A stretch of 64,000 bases of DNA from Halobellus inordinatus (GCF_024464655.1 NZ_JANHAV010000006.1:62001-126000); one strand, 5' to 3'; shown: positions 1 through 8,787, numbered from the stretch's first letter. Numbers and translations: made by a program. The notes: generated by a model from the letters alone, not told the origin.

Positions 1-144
1 TTCACAACGTCGTCCTATGCTCTCTCACGCGACATCGTCGCATCCCCGCATCGACGGAGTGTTCGCACTGCCGGTTCCGCTTCAGGAGAAGGGTACCCCG
101 ATCAATCGTCCGTCCGTGACGATCCCGACGGAACGCTCTCAGTT

Positions 145-2064
145 ATGAGTTCAGTAGATACGCAACTCGAGGAGTTGAAAGCAGAGATCACAGCGGAACT
201 GCCGGCCGACATCTCGGTGTCGGACGTCACCTACGAGGGTCCGGAGCTTGTCATCTACACGCGCGATCCGAAGCGGTTCGCCCAGAACGGTGACCTCGTC
301 CGTGACCTCGCCGGCAAACTCCGCAAGCGCATCACCGTTCGCCCCGATCCGGCGGCGCTCTCGCCGCCCGATCAGGCTCGCGACCGGATCCTCGAGGTGA
401 TCCCCGAGGAAGCCGGCGTCACCGACCTCGACTTCCACGAGGACACCGGGGAGGTCGTCATCGAAGCCGAAAAGCCCGGGATGGTCATCGGCCGCCACGG
501 CGCGACGCTGCGCGAAATCACCCAGGAGGTCGGCTGGACCCCCGAGGTCGTTCGGACGCCGCCGATCGAGTCCTCGACGGTGTCGAACGTCCGCAACTTC
601 CTCAAACAGGAGCGCGACGACCGCCGGCAGATCCTCGAACGCGTCGGCCGACAGATCCACCGCGAGGAGCTCGCAGACGAACAGTGGGTCCGCATCACGA
701 CGCTCGGTTGCTGCCGCGAGGTCGGCCGCGCCTCGTTCATTCTCTCGACGGCCGAGACGCGCATCCTCATCGACTGCGGTGACAAGCCCGGCTCCGACGA
801 CGTCCCGTATCTGCAGGTGCCCGAGGCGCTCGGTGCGGGCGCGAACTCGCTCGACGCGGTCGTGCTGACGCACGCCCACCTCGACCACTCGGCGCTCGTC
901 CCGCTCCTGTATAAGTACGGCTACGACGGGCCGATCTACACGACCGAGCCGACTCGGGATCTGATGGGTCTGCTCCAACTGGACTACCTCGACGTCGCCG
1001 CCAAGGAGGGCCGAACGCCGCCCTACGAGTCCGAGATGGTCCGCGAGGCGATCAAGCACACCATCCCGATCGAGTACGGCGACGTCACCGACATCGCACC
1101 GGACGTGAAACTCACGTTCCACAACGCCGGACACATCCTCGGCTCTGCGGTCTCTCACTTCCACATCGGCGACGGCCTCTACAACGTCGCGTTCTCCGGC
1201 GACATCCACTACGAGGACACCCGCCTGTTCAACGGCGCCGTCAACGACTTCCCGCGCGTGGAGACGCTCGTGCTGGAGTCGACCTACGGCGGCCGCGACG
1301 ACTACCAGACCGACCAGGAAGATTCCGAACGCGAACTGCTCGACGTCATCAACGAGACGTACGACCGCGGCGGCAAGGTCGTCATCCCGGCGTTCGCCGT
1401 CGGGCGCTCTCAGGAGTTGATGCTCGTCCTCGAAGAGGCGATGCGGACCGGCAAGATCCCGAGTATGCCCGTCCACCTCGACGGGATGATCTGGGAGGCG
1501 ACCGCGATCCACACGACTTACCCCGAGTACCTCCGCGACGACCTCCGGGACCGGATCTTCCACGAGGACGAGAACCCCTTCCTCGCCGACGAGTTCAACC
1601 ACATCGACGGCGGCGACGACGAGCGCCAGGACGTCGCCGACGGCGATCAGGCGATCATCCTCTCTACGTCGGGGATGGTCACCGGCGGCCCGATTATGTC
1701 CTGGCTCGAGCACATCGGCCCCGACCCGGACTCCCGCCTCGTCTTCGTCGGCTACCAGGCGCAAGGGACGCTCGGCCGCCGTATCCAGAACGGCTGGGAC
1801 GAGATTCCGATCGGCGGGGACCGCGTCGGGCGCTCGGAGACGCTGAAACTGGAAATGGACGTCGAGACGGTCGACGGCTTCTCTGGGCACGCCGACCGAC
1901 AGGGCCTCGAAAACTTCGTGAAGACGATGAACCCCCGTCCCGAGAAGATCCTCTGTGTCCACGGCGACGAGCGCTCCGTCCAGGACCTCTCGTCGGGACT
2001 GTACCACGACTACCACCTGCGGACGTTCGCGCCGAAGAACCTCGAAACGTTCCGATTCCTGTAG
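145..2064 (+). CDS. aCPSF1/FttA, beta-CASP ribonuclease with KH domains
   Basis: Archaeal cleavage and polyadenylation specificity factor homologue, known as the archaeal transcription termination factor and 3'-end endoribonuclease. It has two N-terminal KH-type domains (about residues 1-140, with a VIGRHG GXXG loop near residue 113). A metallo-beta-lactamase core follows, with the zinc-binding HAHLDH at residues 243-248. Further histidines appear in GHILGSA and FSGD, and the beta-CASP histidine motifs FSGHAD and CVHGDE lie near the C-terminus. The length of 639 residues matches the family. The ATG at 145 gives the usual start ([11 protein letters not shown]). It is probably monocistronic. 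An enzyme that acts at U-rich 3' ends is notable beside the hairpin elements of this window. Confidence 0.96.
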   Translation: MSSVDTQLEELKAEITAELPADISVSDVTYEGPELVIYTRDPKRFAQNGDLVRDLAGKLRKRITVRPDPAALSPPDQARDRILEVIPEEAGVTDLDFHEDTGEVVIEAEKPGMVIGRHGATLREITQEVGWTPEVVRTPPIESSTVSNVRNFLKQERDDRRQILERVGRQIHREELADEQWVRITTLGCCREVGRASFILSTAETRILIDCGDKPGSDDVPYLQVPEALGAGANSLDAVVLTHAHLDHSALVPLLYKYGYDGPIYTTEPTRDLMGLLQLDYLDVAAKEGRTPPYESEMVREAIKHTIPIEYGDVTDIAPDVKLTFHNAGHILGSAVSHFHIGDGLYNVAFSGDIHYEDTRLFNGAVNDFPRVETLVLESTYGGRDDYQTDQEDSERELLDVINETYDRGGKVVIPAFAVGRSQELMLVLEEAMRTGKIPSMPVHLDGMIWEATAIHTTYPEYLRDDLRDRIFHEDENPFLADEFNHIDGGDDERQDVADGDQAIILSTSGMVTGGPIMSWLEHIGPDPDSRLVFVGYQAQGTLGRRIQNGWDEIPIGGDRVGRSETLKLEMDVETVDGFSGHADRQGLENFVKTMNPRPEKILCVHGDERSVQDLSSGLYHDYHLRTFAPKNLETFRFL

Positions 2065-2135
2065 GCCCCACAGCGCTTTTCGCGTCGATTCGACCCCGTG
2101 CGAATCTTATTATCACCTGCCCGCGGAACGGTCGT

Positions 2136-2522
2136 ATGCGCCTCGCGCTGATCGCTCACGACGAGAAGAAGCCAGACATCATCTCCTTCGCTCGAAGCCG
2201 GCTCGACGACCTCGAACGGTTCGACCTGATCGCCACGGGCACCACGGGCAAACGCCTCCGAGAGGCGACGGGGCTCGACATCGAGCGGAAGCAGTCCGGG
2301 CCGCTCGGCGGCGATATGCAGATCGGCGCGGAGATCGCCGACGAGAACTGCGACGGTGTCGTCTTCCTTCGTGATCCACTGACCGCACAGCCACACGAGC
2401 CAGACATCACCGCACTCTTGCGGATCTGCGACGTGCACGAGATCCCACTGGCGACGAACCTCGCGAGCGCTGACGCCGTCCTCGACGAACTCGTCCGCGG
2501 CCTGGACGGCGAGTCGTCGTAG
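2136..2522 (+). CDS. mgsA: Methylglyoxal synthase
   Basis: Converts dihydroxyacetone phosphate to methylglyoxal and phosphate, bypassing lower glycolysis. The 128-residue protein has the family layout: N-terminal [16 protein letters not shown] phosphate-binding loop, [14 protein letters not shown] signature and the [12 protein letters not shown] block, followed by ATNLASA. A TATA-like cttattatc lies about 25 nt before the ATG, which fits a leaderless transcript. The gene is about 70 nt downstream of aCPSF1 on the same strand but probably has its own promoter. In haloarchaea this enzyme has been linked to glycerol and DHA-phosphate overflow; that is family knowledge, not visible here. Confidence 0.93.
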   Translation: MRLALIAHDEKKPDIISFARSRLDDLERFDLIATGTTGKRLREATGLDIERKQSGPLGGDMQIGAEIADENCDGVVFLRDPLTAQPHEPDITALLRICDVHEIPLATNLASADAVLDELVRGLDGESS

Positions 2523-2637
2523 GCGACCTGCCCTCCCGATTTTCGGGGTCCGGTCCGCGGCTGTCACTCAACTGTAGAATCTCAACGCTGAGAACTGCGC
2601 CCCGAGACTTAATCCCGAGAGCGATCAAGCGTTCGCT

Positions 2638-3138
2638 ATGCCTCTTTCCCGAACGCCCGACCCGTTCTCTGTCCGGTCGTTTGCACTCTTTGCGACGTTC
2701 CTCGTCGTCGGTTCACTCCTGGTCGCGGCGGCACCTGTCGCAGCACAATCGAGCGGCGGCGATGGTTCCACTGCGGGCGGTACCGACACGAACGAGCGCC
2801 GCTGCTTCCCGGATGGCGGTCACGACCTGACGATCGGCGACGGCAACCCGCACATCAACGTGACTGTCCACACGTCGCTGTTCACGAATCCCGCGCCGCC
2901 GAGCGCGCTCGGACTGGCGGCCGAGGGCGTCGCGGTCGGCTCGGAGATTATCGAACTCCGAACCGGCGTCGTCTTCGAGGGCGATCCGGAGACTGTCTCG
3001 GCGAGCGGCGTCTGGGACTCGTTCGTGATCCTCTTCGACTACCGTTTCTCGCTGCCGATGTTCTCTGATTCGATCGACGATTCCACGTACGAACCGAGCG
3101 ACGGCCCGGTTTCGGGCGTCGATACGCGCGACTGCTGA
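2638..3138 (+). CDS. Secreted hypothetical protein
   Basis: Not recognised. The 166-residue protein has a clear Sec-type signal peptide: a hydrophobic stretch FALFATFLVVGSLLVAAAP around residues 15-33, with AAQS as a likely cleavage region. A glycine/serine-rich linker follows (SSGGDGSTAGGTDTNE). The mature part has only two cysteines, in RRCFPDGG and at the C-terminus (DTRDC), which could form a disulfide. There is no transmembrane anchor or lipobox, so it may be released. A TATA-like acttaatc about 28 nt upstream suggests a leaderless transcript from its own promoter. Confidence 0.7.
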   Translation: MPLSRTPDPFSVRSFALFATFLVVGSLLVAAAPVAAQSSGGDGSTAGGTDTNERRCFPDGGHDLTIGDGNPHINVTVHTSLFTNPAPPSALGLAAEGVAVGSEIIELRTGVVFEGDPETVSASGVWDSFVILFDYRFSLPMFSDSIDDSTYEPSDGPVSGVDTRDC

Positions 3139-3189
3139 ACCGACCACGGACTGCTCGGATCTCCGTTTCAGTCTCCGTCCCCGTCTCCA

Positions 3190-3996
3190 CTATTCGCCGC
3201 CGGCGGCTGCGGGATCGACGACCGACTCGGCGACTTCGTCGACGCCGACCCGGTCACAGAGATCGTACAGCGGACACGCCTCGGGACCGTCCAGACAGGC
3301 TGGCTTGCGCGCGCTGCAGTACTCGCGGCCGAACTGGATCATCGCGGTGTGTCCGAAGCCGCACTTTTCGGGCGGCACGTCGGCCTCGAGACGTTCCCTG
3401 ACGGTTTCGTGGTCGGCGTCGGCCGGGGCCAGCCCCATCCGCCGCGCGATTCGGTGGACGTGAGTGTCGACGGGGAAAACGCCGTCGCGCCCGCCCGCGA
3501 ACAGGAGCACGCAGTCGGCGGTCTTCGGACCGACGCCGTGGATGTCCAACAGTGACTCGCGCACGTCGCTCGGCCGTTCCTCCCGGACGAACGCGTCGAA
3601 GCCGCCCGCGCCACCGTACTCCGCGCAGATTCGCTCTGCCGCGCCGATGATCATCTCCGACTTTTGATTGTACAGCCCGGCCGAGGAGATGGTCTCGGCG
3701 AGCTGGGATTGTTCTGCCTTGGCGAGCGCGGCCGCGAGGTCGCTGTCGTCGCTCCCGTAGCGTTCCATCAGCGCGTCGTGGGCGGGTTGGCTCGCGACGT
3801 CGCTCGTGTTCTGTGAGAGAATCGTCCGGACGAGCGACTCGAAGGCGTCCTTTCCCCCGTAGGTCTTCTGCCAGTAGCGCCGACCGAGTTCGTCGACGAC
3901 TGCCTCCGCGCGCGTGCCGGCCTCGCCGGTCTCGAACACCGCTGCCGCGCTCCCGTCTGCGCCGCCGCTGATGTTCTCCTGCGGTTCCTCGGGCAT
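3190..3996 (-). CDS. nth: Endonuclease III (DNA glycosylase/AP lyase)
   Basis: Base excision repair enzyme for oxidised pyrimidines. The helix-hairpin-helix is seen as LLDIHGVGPKTADCVLL, with its catalytic lysine, and the catalytic aspartate is in FPVDTHVHR. A C-terminal [4Fe-4S] cysteine cluster is present, spaced C-X6-C-X6-C-X5-C. The usual spacing is C-X6-C-X2-C-X5-C, so the middle spacer is four residues longer. The open frame extends upstream to 4593, but the upstream part is arginine-rich out-of-frame-like sequence. The start was therefore set at the ATG of MPEEPQENISG, giving 268 residues with an acidic lead-in of about 30 residues. Confidence 0.93.
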   Translation of the reverse strand: MPEEPQENISGGADGSAAAVFETGEAGTRAEAVVDELGRRYWQKTYGGKDAFESLVRTILSQNTSDVASQPAHDALMERYGSDDSDLAAALAKAEQSQLAETISSAGLYNQKSEMIIGAAERICAEYGGAGGFDAFVREERPSDVRESLLDIHGVGPKTADCVLLFAGGRDGVFPVDTHVHRIARRMGLAPADADHETVRERLEADVPPEKCGFGHTAMIQFGREYCSARKPACLDGPEACPLYDLCDRVGVDEVAESVVDPAAAGGE

Positions 3997-4017
3997 ACTC
4001 CGAGGTTCGGCGGCGCG

Positions 4018-4032
4018 CGAAAAAAGTCGTCG
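4018..4032 (-). terminator. T-tract after the DUF371 gene
   Basis: Read on the minus strand this is ACTTTTTTCGCG, an oligo-T run about 55 nt after the DUF371 stop codon and just before the nth start. Archaeal intrinsic termination relies on such U-runs, often without a hairpin. The assignment is by position and composition only. Confidence 0.45.
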
Positions 4033-4079
4033 GCCGATCCCCCGTCGGGAACCGTCCACGACGACTCGGTACAGCGACG

Positions 4080-4526
4080 TCAGTCCTGATCGCGTTCGAC
4101 GACGAGTTCGAATCGGACGTCTGCCCCCGCCGCGAGCGCGTCGACGAGTTCTCGATCTAAGTCTGCGGCGGCGGCGTCGGCGCCGACGAGAATCGTCCGG
4201 TCGTCGACGTAGTCGCTCGTGCGCCCGACGTGACTCCGCTCGTTCTCGAAGACGAGGTCCGGGTGCCCGCGTCCCTCCACAGTTTCCGTGTAGGTGTCGC
4301 CCTCGTCGGTCGTCACCGTGAGTGTGGCCATAATCGTTGCCTCGGGATCGCGGCAGGCCTCGACGAAAGCGCCGTCGAAGTCGGCCGGGACGCGGTCCGC
4401 CTCGACGGCGAGGATGCAGTCGCCGGCGGGAGTGAGCCAGTCGTCGCTGGTCACCTCGAACGTACTGCTGTGCTCGGCTGTCACGTTCTCGTGTCCGCGT
4501 GCGTGGACGACTTCTCGCTCTCGCAT
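4080..4526 (-). CDS. DUF371 family protein
   Basis: Archaeal DUF371 protein of unknown function. The start is taken at MREREVVHARGHENVTAEH, which carries the conserved N-terminal ARGHxNVTA motif. Later blocks LTPAGDCILAVEAD and ATIMATLTV and the hydrophobic TILVGADAAAADL segment are also family-typical. The upstream in-frame extension to 4601 is arginine-rich and contains the palindrome described separately, so it is not coding. The protein has 148 residues, no signal peptide and no membrane segment. Confidence 0.85.
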   Translation of the reverse strand: MREREVVHARGHENVTAEHSSTFEVTSDDWLTPAGDCILAVEADRVPADFDGAFVEACRDPEATIMATLTVTTDEGDTYTETVEGRGHPDLVFENERSHVGRTSDYVDDRTILVGADAAAADLDRELVDALAAGADVRFELVVERDQD

Positions 4527-4581
4527 ACGCGGCCTTCGGCGACCCCTCCGTAAGTCTCGCTCGGTCGGCGACTCGCCACGC

Positions 4582-4630
4582 ACTGTGTGACACAGTACCA
4601 CTTTGATTTATATACTCATACTGGGTACTG
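4582..4630. promoter_or_regulatory. Nested palindromes around the DUF371 promoter
   Basis: Positions 4582-4596 read ACTGTGTGACACAGT, a perfect inverted repeat with a single central base. A second pair of arms, CAGTACC (4593-4599) and GGTACTG (4624-4630), brackets the sequence ATTTATATA. On the minus strand that sequence is a TATA box about 80 nt upstream of the DUF371 start. The 15-mer lies where transcription would begin, which suits an operator or a 5'-leader hairpin. No regulator is linked to it here. Confidence 0.5.
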
Positions 4631-4856
4631 GGAACGACTCACACGGCGCACAGACGGGGTGTGACAGGCGTTTTCAGCCGTCGCGACCACCGGCAGATTT
4701 ATATGTAGTAGACGACAAGAAGTGGATACCAGAACGCCTCCGGCGTTCCGGCGGCACAGCACGCAGAATGATCGGGAATTCTTATCCACGGTCGGCAGCG
4801 CTCGAAGAGCGGCCGCCACGGTCCGGAGCGGTGATGGTATCGAGGTTTGATTACGC

Positions 4857-5780
4857 ATGGTGACGCAGCAAGACGTTCTTCAGGACTACGACGTACAGGA
4901 ACTCAAAGATTCGGACAACATCGAGCTTACAGACGACAAGCTCGAAAACGGCTCGAAAGGTCAGCTCATCAAGGTCGCTGGCCAGCTCCGAGACCGACGA
5001 AACGAGCTCAACCAGATGGCCTCCGAGCGCGCATCCAAGCGCGACGACCTGAACGCGAAGACGCGTGAGAAGGTCGACGAGGCTCAGGAACACCGCGAGA
5101 AGCGCGACGAGCTCAACGAGCAGGTCCAAGAGCACAAAGAAAGCCGCAACGAGCTCAACGCGAAGGCCAACGAGCTGTTCGACAAGGTCGAGCAGATGAA
5201 AGAGGACCTCGAGCTCGACGACGGCAAGGACATCGAGGAGCTCGAAGACGAGATCGAGCAGCTCGAATTCCGCCAGCAGACCGAGGTGCTCTCGACCGAA
5301 GACGAGCGCGAACTCATCGAGAAGATCGAGGACAAGCGCGAGGAGCTCCGCCAGAAGAAGGAGAAGGTCGAGGACAGCGGCGAACTCGAAGAGCTCATCG
5401 AAGAGGCCGAAGAGGTCCGCTCGGAAGCCTCCCAGCACCACCAGAAGGTGACAGAGCTCGCCGACAAGGCCCAGGAACATCACAACCAGATGATCGAGGC
5501 CTACCGCGAGGCCGACGACATCCGTGACGAGGCCGACGCGATGCACGAGCTGTTCGTCGAAGCCCAGGAGTCCGCCGACAAGCACCACGAGGACTTCGTC
5601 CGCGTCCAAAAGCGCCTCCGCGAGCTCGACAAGCAGGAAGAGCAGGAGCGCGAGGACGAGCGTGCCGAGGAGCGCGAGGCCGCCAAGGAAGAAGCCGAGG
5701 AGATCTACCAGAAGTTCAAGGAAGGCGAGACCCTCGACACCGAGGACCTGATGAAGCTCCAGAAGACGGGGCTGCTCTAA
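4857..5780 (+). CDS. Large coiled-coil protein, conserved in haloarchaea
   Basis: A 307-residue, highly charged protein that is almost entirely heptad-patterned coiled coil from about residue 30 to 290, rich in Glu, Lys, Gln and Arg. There is no signal peptide, membrane segment or cysteine. Some haloarchaeal annotations call such proteins phosphoserine phosphatase-like, but none of the HAD motifs (DxDxT, lysine, DD) is visible, so that name is not supported. The 254-nt leader region contains TTTATATG near 4698 and a short hairpin (GAACGCC/GGCGTTC, 4733-4749). The ATG at 4857 (MVTQQDVLQDYD) is a natural start. A structural or scaffolding role is possible but unproven. Confidence 0.85.
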   Translation: MVTQQDVLQDYDVQELKDSDNIELTDDKLENGSKGQLIKVAGQLRDRRNELNQMASERASKRDDLNAKTREKVDEAQEHREKRDELNEQVQEHKESRNELNAKANELFDKVEQMKEDLELDDGKDIEELEDEIEQLEFRQQTEVLSTEDERELIEKIEDKREELRQKKEKVEDSGELEELIEEAEEVRSEASQHHQKVTELADKAQEHHNQMIEAYREADDIRDEADAMHELFVEAQESADKHHEDFVRVQKRLRELDKQEEQEREDERAEEREAAKEEAEEIYQKFKEGETLDTEDLMKLQKTGLL

Positions 5781-5883
5781 ACGCCGGCGACTCCCGGACC
5801 CGACCGGTTCGGAATTCTTCGATCTATGCCGCGGTTTTCGTTTTCACCTTTTCGACGGACCCCGTGAGCGCGACGTATCCTGA

Positions 5884-5962
5884 TACTGTCGGACAGAACG
5901 ATGTGAAGCGTATCGCCACCCTGTGGGTGCCAACCGACTTCACGAACTGCTGTCCGACAGTA
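5884..5962. repeat. Palindromic element family A, copy A1
   Basis: 79 bp, beginning and ending with TA. The outer arms are TACTGTCGGACAG and CTGTCCGACAGTA, perfectly complementary. A second nested pair follows (ATGTGAAG against CTTCACGA) and then a central hairpin (GCCACCC-TGT-GGGTGCC). The whole element folds end to end. It lies in the 319-nt gap between two convergent genes, together with B1. The asymmetric TGTGAA/CGTGAA arms give the element a direction; A1 and A4 point the same way. Confidence 0.85.
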
Positions 5963-5985
5963 TGAGCGGAGCCGACACGCTCTTA

Positions 5986-6063
5986 TAGGGGTTATCGTAA
6001 GTCTCCAGAGATGTCTCGCCGGACGGGACGGCGAGAATCTCCGAACAGTTACGATAATCCCTA
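5986..6063. repeat. Palindromic element family B, copy B1
   Basis: 78 bp with TA at both ends. The terminal arms are TAGGGGTTATCGTAA and TTACGATAATCCCTA (one G-T mismatch). The central hairpin is CTCGCCG/CGGCGAG. Just inside the arms lie GTCTC (left) and ACAG (right), motifs shared with families C and D. B1 is 23 bp from A1 in the same convergent gap. A near-identical copy (B2) is at 24555-24632. Confidence 0.85.
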
Positions 6064-6099
6064 TGAGACGACCTGCCGTCGCTCTGTGTCCCGAGGCGT

Positions 6100-6837
6100 T
6101 CAGCTCAGCTCCATATCTTCGAGTTTGTCTTTTCTGTACAGATCCAGTTCGGCCACGGTGTTCCGATTCGACTGGCTCAGCGCATAGATCACCGCGTCCG
6201 CGACGTCCTCTGGTTCCGTGACCTCCCCTTCCTCGAACGCGTCCTCGAAGGCGGTCCCCTCTTGGCTGTTGAAGTTGGTGCGAACCTCGGATGGATTGAT
6301 CACCGTCACACCGATGTCCTCGTCGCCGATCTGTGCGGAGAGCGATAGGGCGAACCCCCGCGTCCACCACTTCGAGGCCGCGTACACGGGCGACGTTCCG
6401 CGCGGGTATTTCCCGGCGATGCTCCCCGTGAACACGATGGTGCCGCTGCTCTCTCGCAGGTGGGGGATCGCTGCGCGCGCGGTGTAGAACATCCCATCGC
6501 AGTTCACACCCATCATCGTTTTGTAGTGGTCAGTCGGCATCGACTCGACGTCCCCACTCAACGCGAGGCCGGCGTTGCTCACGACCGCGTCGAGGCGACC
6601 GAACTCGTCGACGACCGCCTGTATCATCGCCTCTACCTGTGACTCCTCGGTCACGTCGGTCGGGATCGCGATCGCCTCCGCTTCAGTCTCGGTCTCGATG
6701 TCGTCGACGATACGCTGCAGTTCGTCTTCCGATCGGGACGCCAGCGCGACGCTGTGTCCGTTCTCGGCGAGCGCACTCGCCGTCGCCCGTCCGATCCCGG
6801 AACTAGCACCAGTCACCAGCGTGACGTTCTCGCCCAT
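6100..6837 (-). CDS. Short-chain dehydrogenase/reductase (SDR)
   Basis: Classical NAD(P)-dependent SDR of 245 residues. The cofactor motif TGASSGIG is at residues 8-15, with NAG (VVSNAGLAL) and the active-site YxxxK in PVYAASKWW, preceded by the catalytic serine in VFTGSIAG. The start at MGENVTLVTGASSG is 6837; the longer in-frame stretch to 6951 lacks family features. The substrate cannot be told from sequence. It is most similar in style to the YdfG/serine-3-dehydrogenase type. Single gene, convergent with the coiled-coil gene, with two palindromic elements in between. Confidence 0.9.
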   Translation of the reverse strand: MGENVTLVTGASSGIGRATASALAENGHSVALASRSEDELQRIVDDIETETEAEAIAIPTDVTEESQVEAMIQAVVDEFGRLDAVVSNAGLALSGDVESMPTDHYKTMMGVNCDGMFYTARAAIPHLRESSGTIVFTGSIAGKYPRGTSPVYAASKWWTRGFALSLSAQIGDEDIGVTVINPSEVRTNFNSQEGTAFEDAFEEGEVTEPEDVADAVIYALSQSNRNTVAELDLYRKDKLEDMELS

Positions 6838-7013
6838 CTGTTGTCTCACCAGCACAGACAGACGCACCCACCCCTGAAAAAGGGTGACGTGGGCGGTCGC
6901 CGAACGCCGTTCGCGCGGCGACGACGTGCAAACGCTCCGCTCGTGCCCCACGCACGTTCACTTCTGCTCGGCTGACCGGGAGTAATTTAACTGAGTGATA
7001 CCTTCTCACGACC

Positions 7014-8120
7014 GTGACCACGCTCGTCCTTTGTGTCGACCGGTCCAACGACATCGGCCGAACGGCGGGGCTGGAACTCCCGATTGTCGGATGGGAGTCC
7101 GTCCAGTCCCTCGTCACCGACGTCGGACTGGCCGATCCGGAGGATTCGAGCGTCAACTGCCTGTTGGAAGCGCTTCGCGTCGCTCGCGACCTCGGCGACG
7201 AGCGCGAGGAGGCGGTCGTGGCGGTCGTCTCCGGCGGCGGAGACTCGCTGGTCGGGGCGGACCGATCCCTATCGGCTCAGGTCGACGCCCTCGTCGAGGA
7301 GTACGACCCGGAGTCGGCGGTCGTCGTCCTCGATTCCGCGAACGACGAGCGGGTCGTGCCCGTCGTCGAGAGTCGGGTCCGCATCGACTCGGTCGACCGC
7401 GTCGTCGTCCGGCAGGCCCACGACATCGAGTCGACGTACTATCTGCTCAAGCAGTTCCTGGCCGACGAAGAGCTCAGAACGACCGTTCTCGTGCCGCTCG
7501 GCGCGACGCTTCTGTTTATGCCGATCCTGCTGACGCAGTTCGCGCCGACGGTCGCCCTCGCGGGCCTCGCGGCGCTTCTGGGCGCGGTCCTGCTGTACAA
7601 GGGGCTCGCGATCGACGAGTACCTCGCGGAGATCCCAGAGCGGGTGCGCGCCGCGTTGTACTCCGGCCGGGTGTCGGTCGTCACCTACGCGGTCAGTCTC
7701 GGGTTGGGGCTCGTCGGCATCTTCCTCGGTGCGCTCTCGGTGACTCCGCAGTTCGGTCCCGAGTCGATCGTCCTCCGGACGATGCAGTTCACCTACAGCG
7801 CCGTCCCGTGGCTCGCGCTCGCGGCGCTCACCGCGAGCGCCGGACGGTTGCTCGACGAACTCATCGGGGCCGACGCCGTCAGCACCCCCTACCTGAACCT
7901 CCCGTTCGGGGTCGTCGCGCTCGGCTTGGTCGTCCGCGGCTTCGCCGGCTGGTTCCTCCAGCGCGAGGCCGTCCTCGCGGACCCACAGATTCTCGGGTAC
8001 GTCGTGACGCCACAGCAACGGCTCGCGGGATTCATCGTCGCCGGGATCGTCATCAGCATCGTCGGCGTCCGGGTCGCGGCGAGTATGAGCGGCGAGGGAT
8101 TCGACGACGTGGCGCAGTGA
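7014..8120 (+). CDS. DUF373 family membrane protein
   Basis: Archaeal DUF373 protein of 368 residues. The soluble N-terminal part begins TTLVLCVDRSNDIGRTAGLELPIVG and ends near residue 150 (ESTYYLLKQFLADEELRTT). About six hydrophobic helices follow, such as VLVPLGATLLFMPILL and VVTYAVSLGLGLVGIFLGAL. A GTG start at 7014 fits the conserved N-terminus. A TATA-like taatttaac lies about 30 nt upstream, suggesting a leaderless transcript. The biochemical role of the family is unknown. Confidence 0.9.
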   Translation: MTTLVLCVDRSNDIGRTAGLELPIVGWESVQSLVTDVGLADPEDSSVNCLLEALRVARDLGDEREEAVVAVVSGGGDSLVGADRSLSAQVDALVEEYDPESAVVVLDSANDERVVPVVESRVRIDSVDRVVVRQAHDIESTYYLLKQFLADEELRTTVLVPLGATLLFMPILLTQFAPTVALAGLAALLGAVLLYKGLAIDEYLAEIPERVRAALYSGRVSVVTYAVSLGLGLVGIFLGALSVTPQFGPESIVLRTMQFTYSAVPWLALAALTASAGRLLDELIGADAVSTPYLNLPFGVVALGLVVRGFAGWFLQREAVLADPQILGYVVTPQQRLAGFIVAGIVISIVGVRVAASMSGEGFDDVAQ

Positions 8121-8168
8121 GTTTCGCACCAGGCGGGAGCTTTTATTCACACGATCCAATCTGTCGAT

Positions 8169-8558
8169 ATGTCCGAACGGAACGTCCGCGGCGGCGAACT
8201 CGCCACCTGTAGCGCCGATCCGACGACCGGATTCGAGCGCGACGGCTGCTGTGGAACGCATCCCGACGACCGGGGACGACACGAACTCTGTGCGGTGATG
8301 ACAGACGAATTTCTGAGGTTCAGCAAAGAGCAGGGCAACGATCTCGTGACGCCGCGGCCCGAGTTCCAGTTCCCCGGGCTCGAACCGGGCGACCGCTGGT
8401 GTCTCTGTCTCGGCCGGTGGCTCGAAGCGCTCGAAGCCACGCGGACCGAGCGCCTCCCGGAGACGACCGTACCGCCCGTCGTTCTCGAAGCGACGAACGA
8501 GGCCGTGTTAGATTCCGTCGAACTGGAGACGCTCGAAGCCCACGCGTACGAGACGTGA
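8169..8558 (+). CDS. DUF2237 family protein
   Basis: 129 residues of the DUF2237 family, which occurs in bacteria and archaea and has no assigned function. Diagnostic blocks are CSADPTTGFERDGCCGTHPDDRGRHELCAVMT, FLRFSKEQGNDLVTPRPEF and FPGLEPGDRWCLCLGRWLEA. The five or six conserved cysteines (CxxD, CC, CAV, CLC) could bind a metal. A TTTTATTC box lies about 25 nt upstream of the ATG. Spacing from the DUF373 gene is only 48 nt, but this box suggests a separate start of transcription. Confidence 0.9.
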   Translation: MSERNVRGGELATCSADPTTGFERDGCCGTHPDDRGRHELCAVMTDEFLRFSKEQGNDLVTPRPEFQFPGLEPGDRWCLCLGRWLEALEATRTERLPETTVPPVVLEATNEAVLDSVELETLEAHAYET

Positions 8559-8567
8559 GACGCATCT

Positions 8568-8650
8568 ATCGTCGGGGTTGCCACTGATTCCGCACCCGAT
8601 CACACGCTGTCGGGCGATCGGGTGAGCGAAGGCTTGCAAATGCTACTGTA
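8568..8650. repeat. Degenerate palindromic element family C, copy C2
   Basis: The right half aligns well with C1 at 36088-36167: an inner hairpin arm (CACCCGATC against GATCGGGTG), the ACGCTGTCG loop, and then CTTGCAAATGCTACTGTA as the terminal arm. The left arm is eroded (ctatcgtcggggttgcc in place of CTATAGTAGCATTTGCAA). It lies in the 229-nt gap between two convergent genes. Beyond it up to 8787 nothing else is recognisable. Confidence 0.6.
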
Positions 8651-8787
8651 AGACGAAAACCGTGTGGTCGCGGGAGTGCAGTCGCGGAATCGGGTCGTCG
8701 CGTCACTGCCGTCCCGCCCGCCGCGCTGTACGCTTCGGCCCGCTCTCCGGCGGGCGAATCGTTCTCCGAGGGCCGTCGGACGCCGAA

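Noticed and set aside
151-2016. Long minus-strand open frame opposite aCPSF1
   Set aside because: It is a GC-rich shadow frame with low-complexity Val/Asp/Arg composition. The plus strand encodes a well-conserved enzyme over the whole span.
3997-4593. In-frame extension upstream of nth
   Set aside because: It is arginine-rich, runs antisense-like across the DUF371 gene in another frame and lacks family similarity. The nth start at 3996 gives the right length.
5884-5962. Family A palindromes as CRISPR repeats
   Set aside because: Copies are dispersed over 40 kb, not arrayed with regular spacers, and no cas genes are present.
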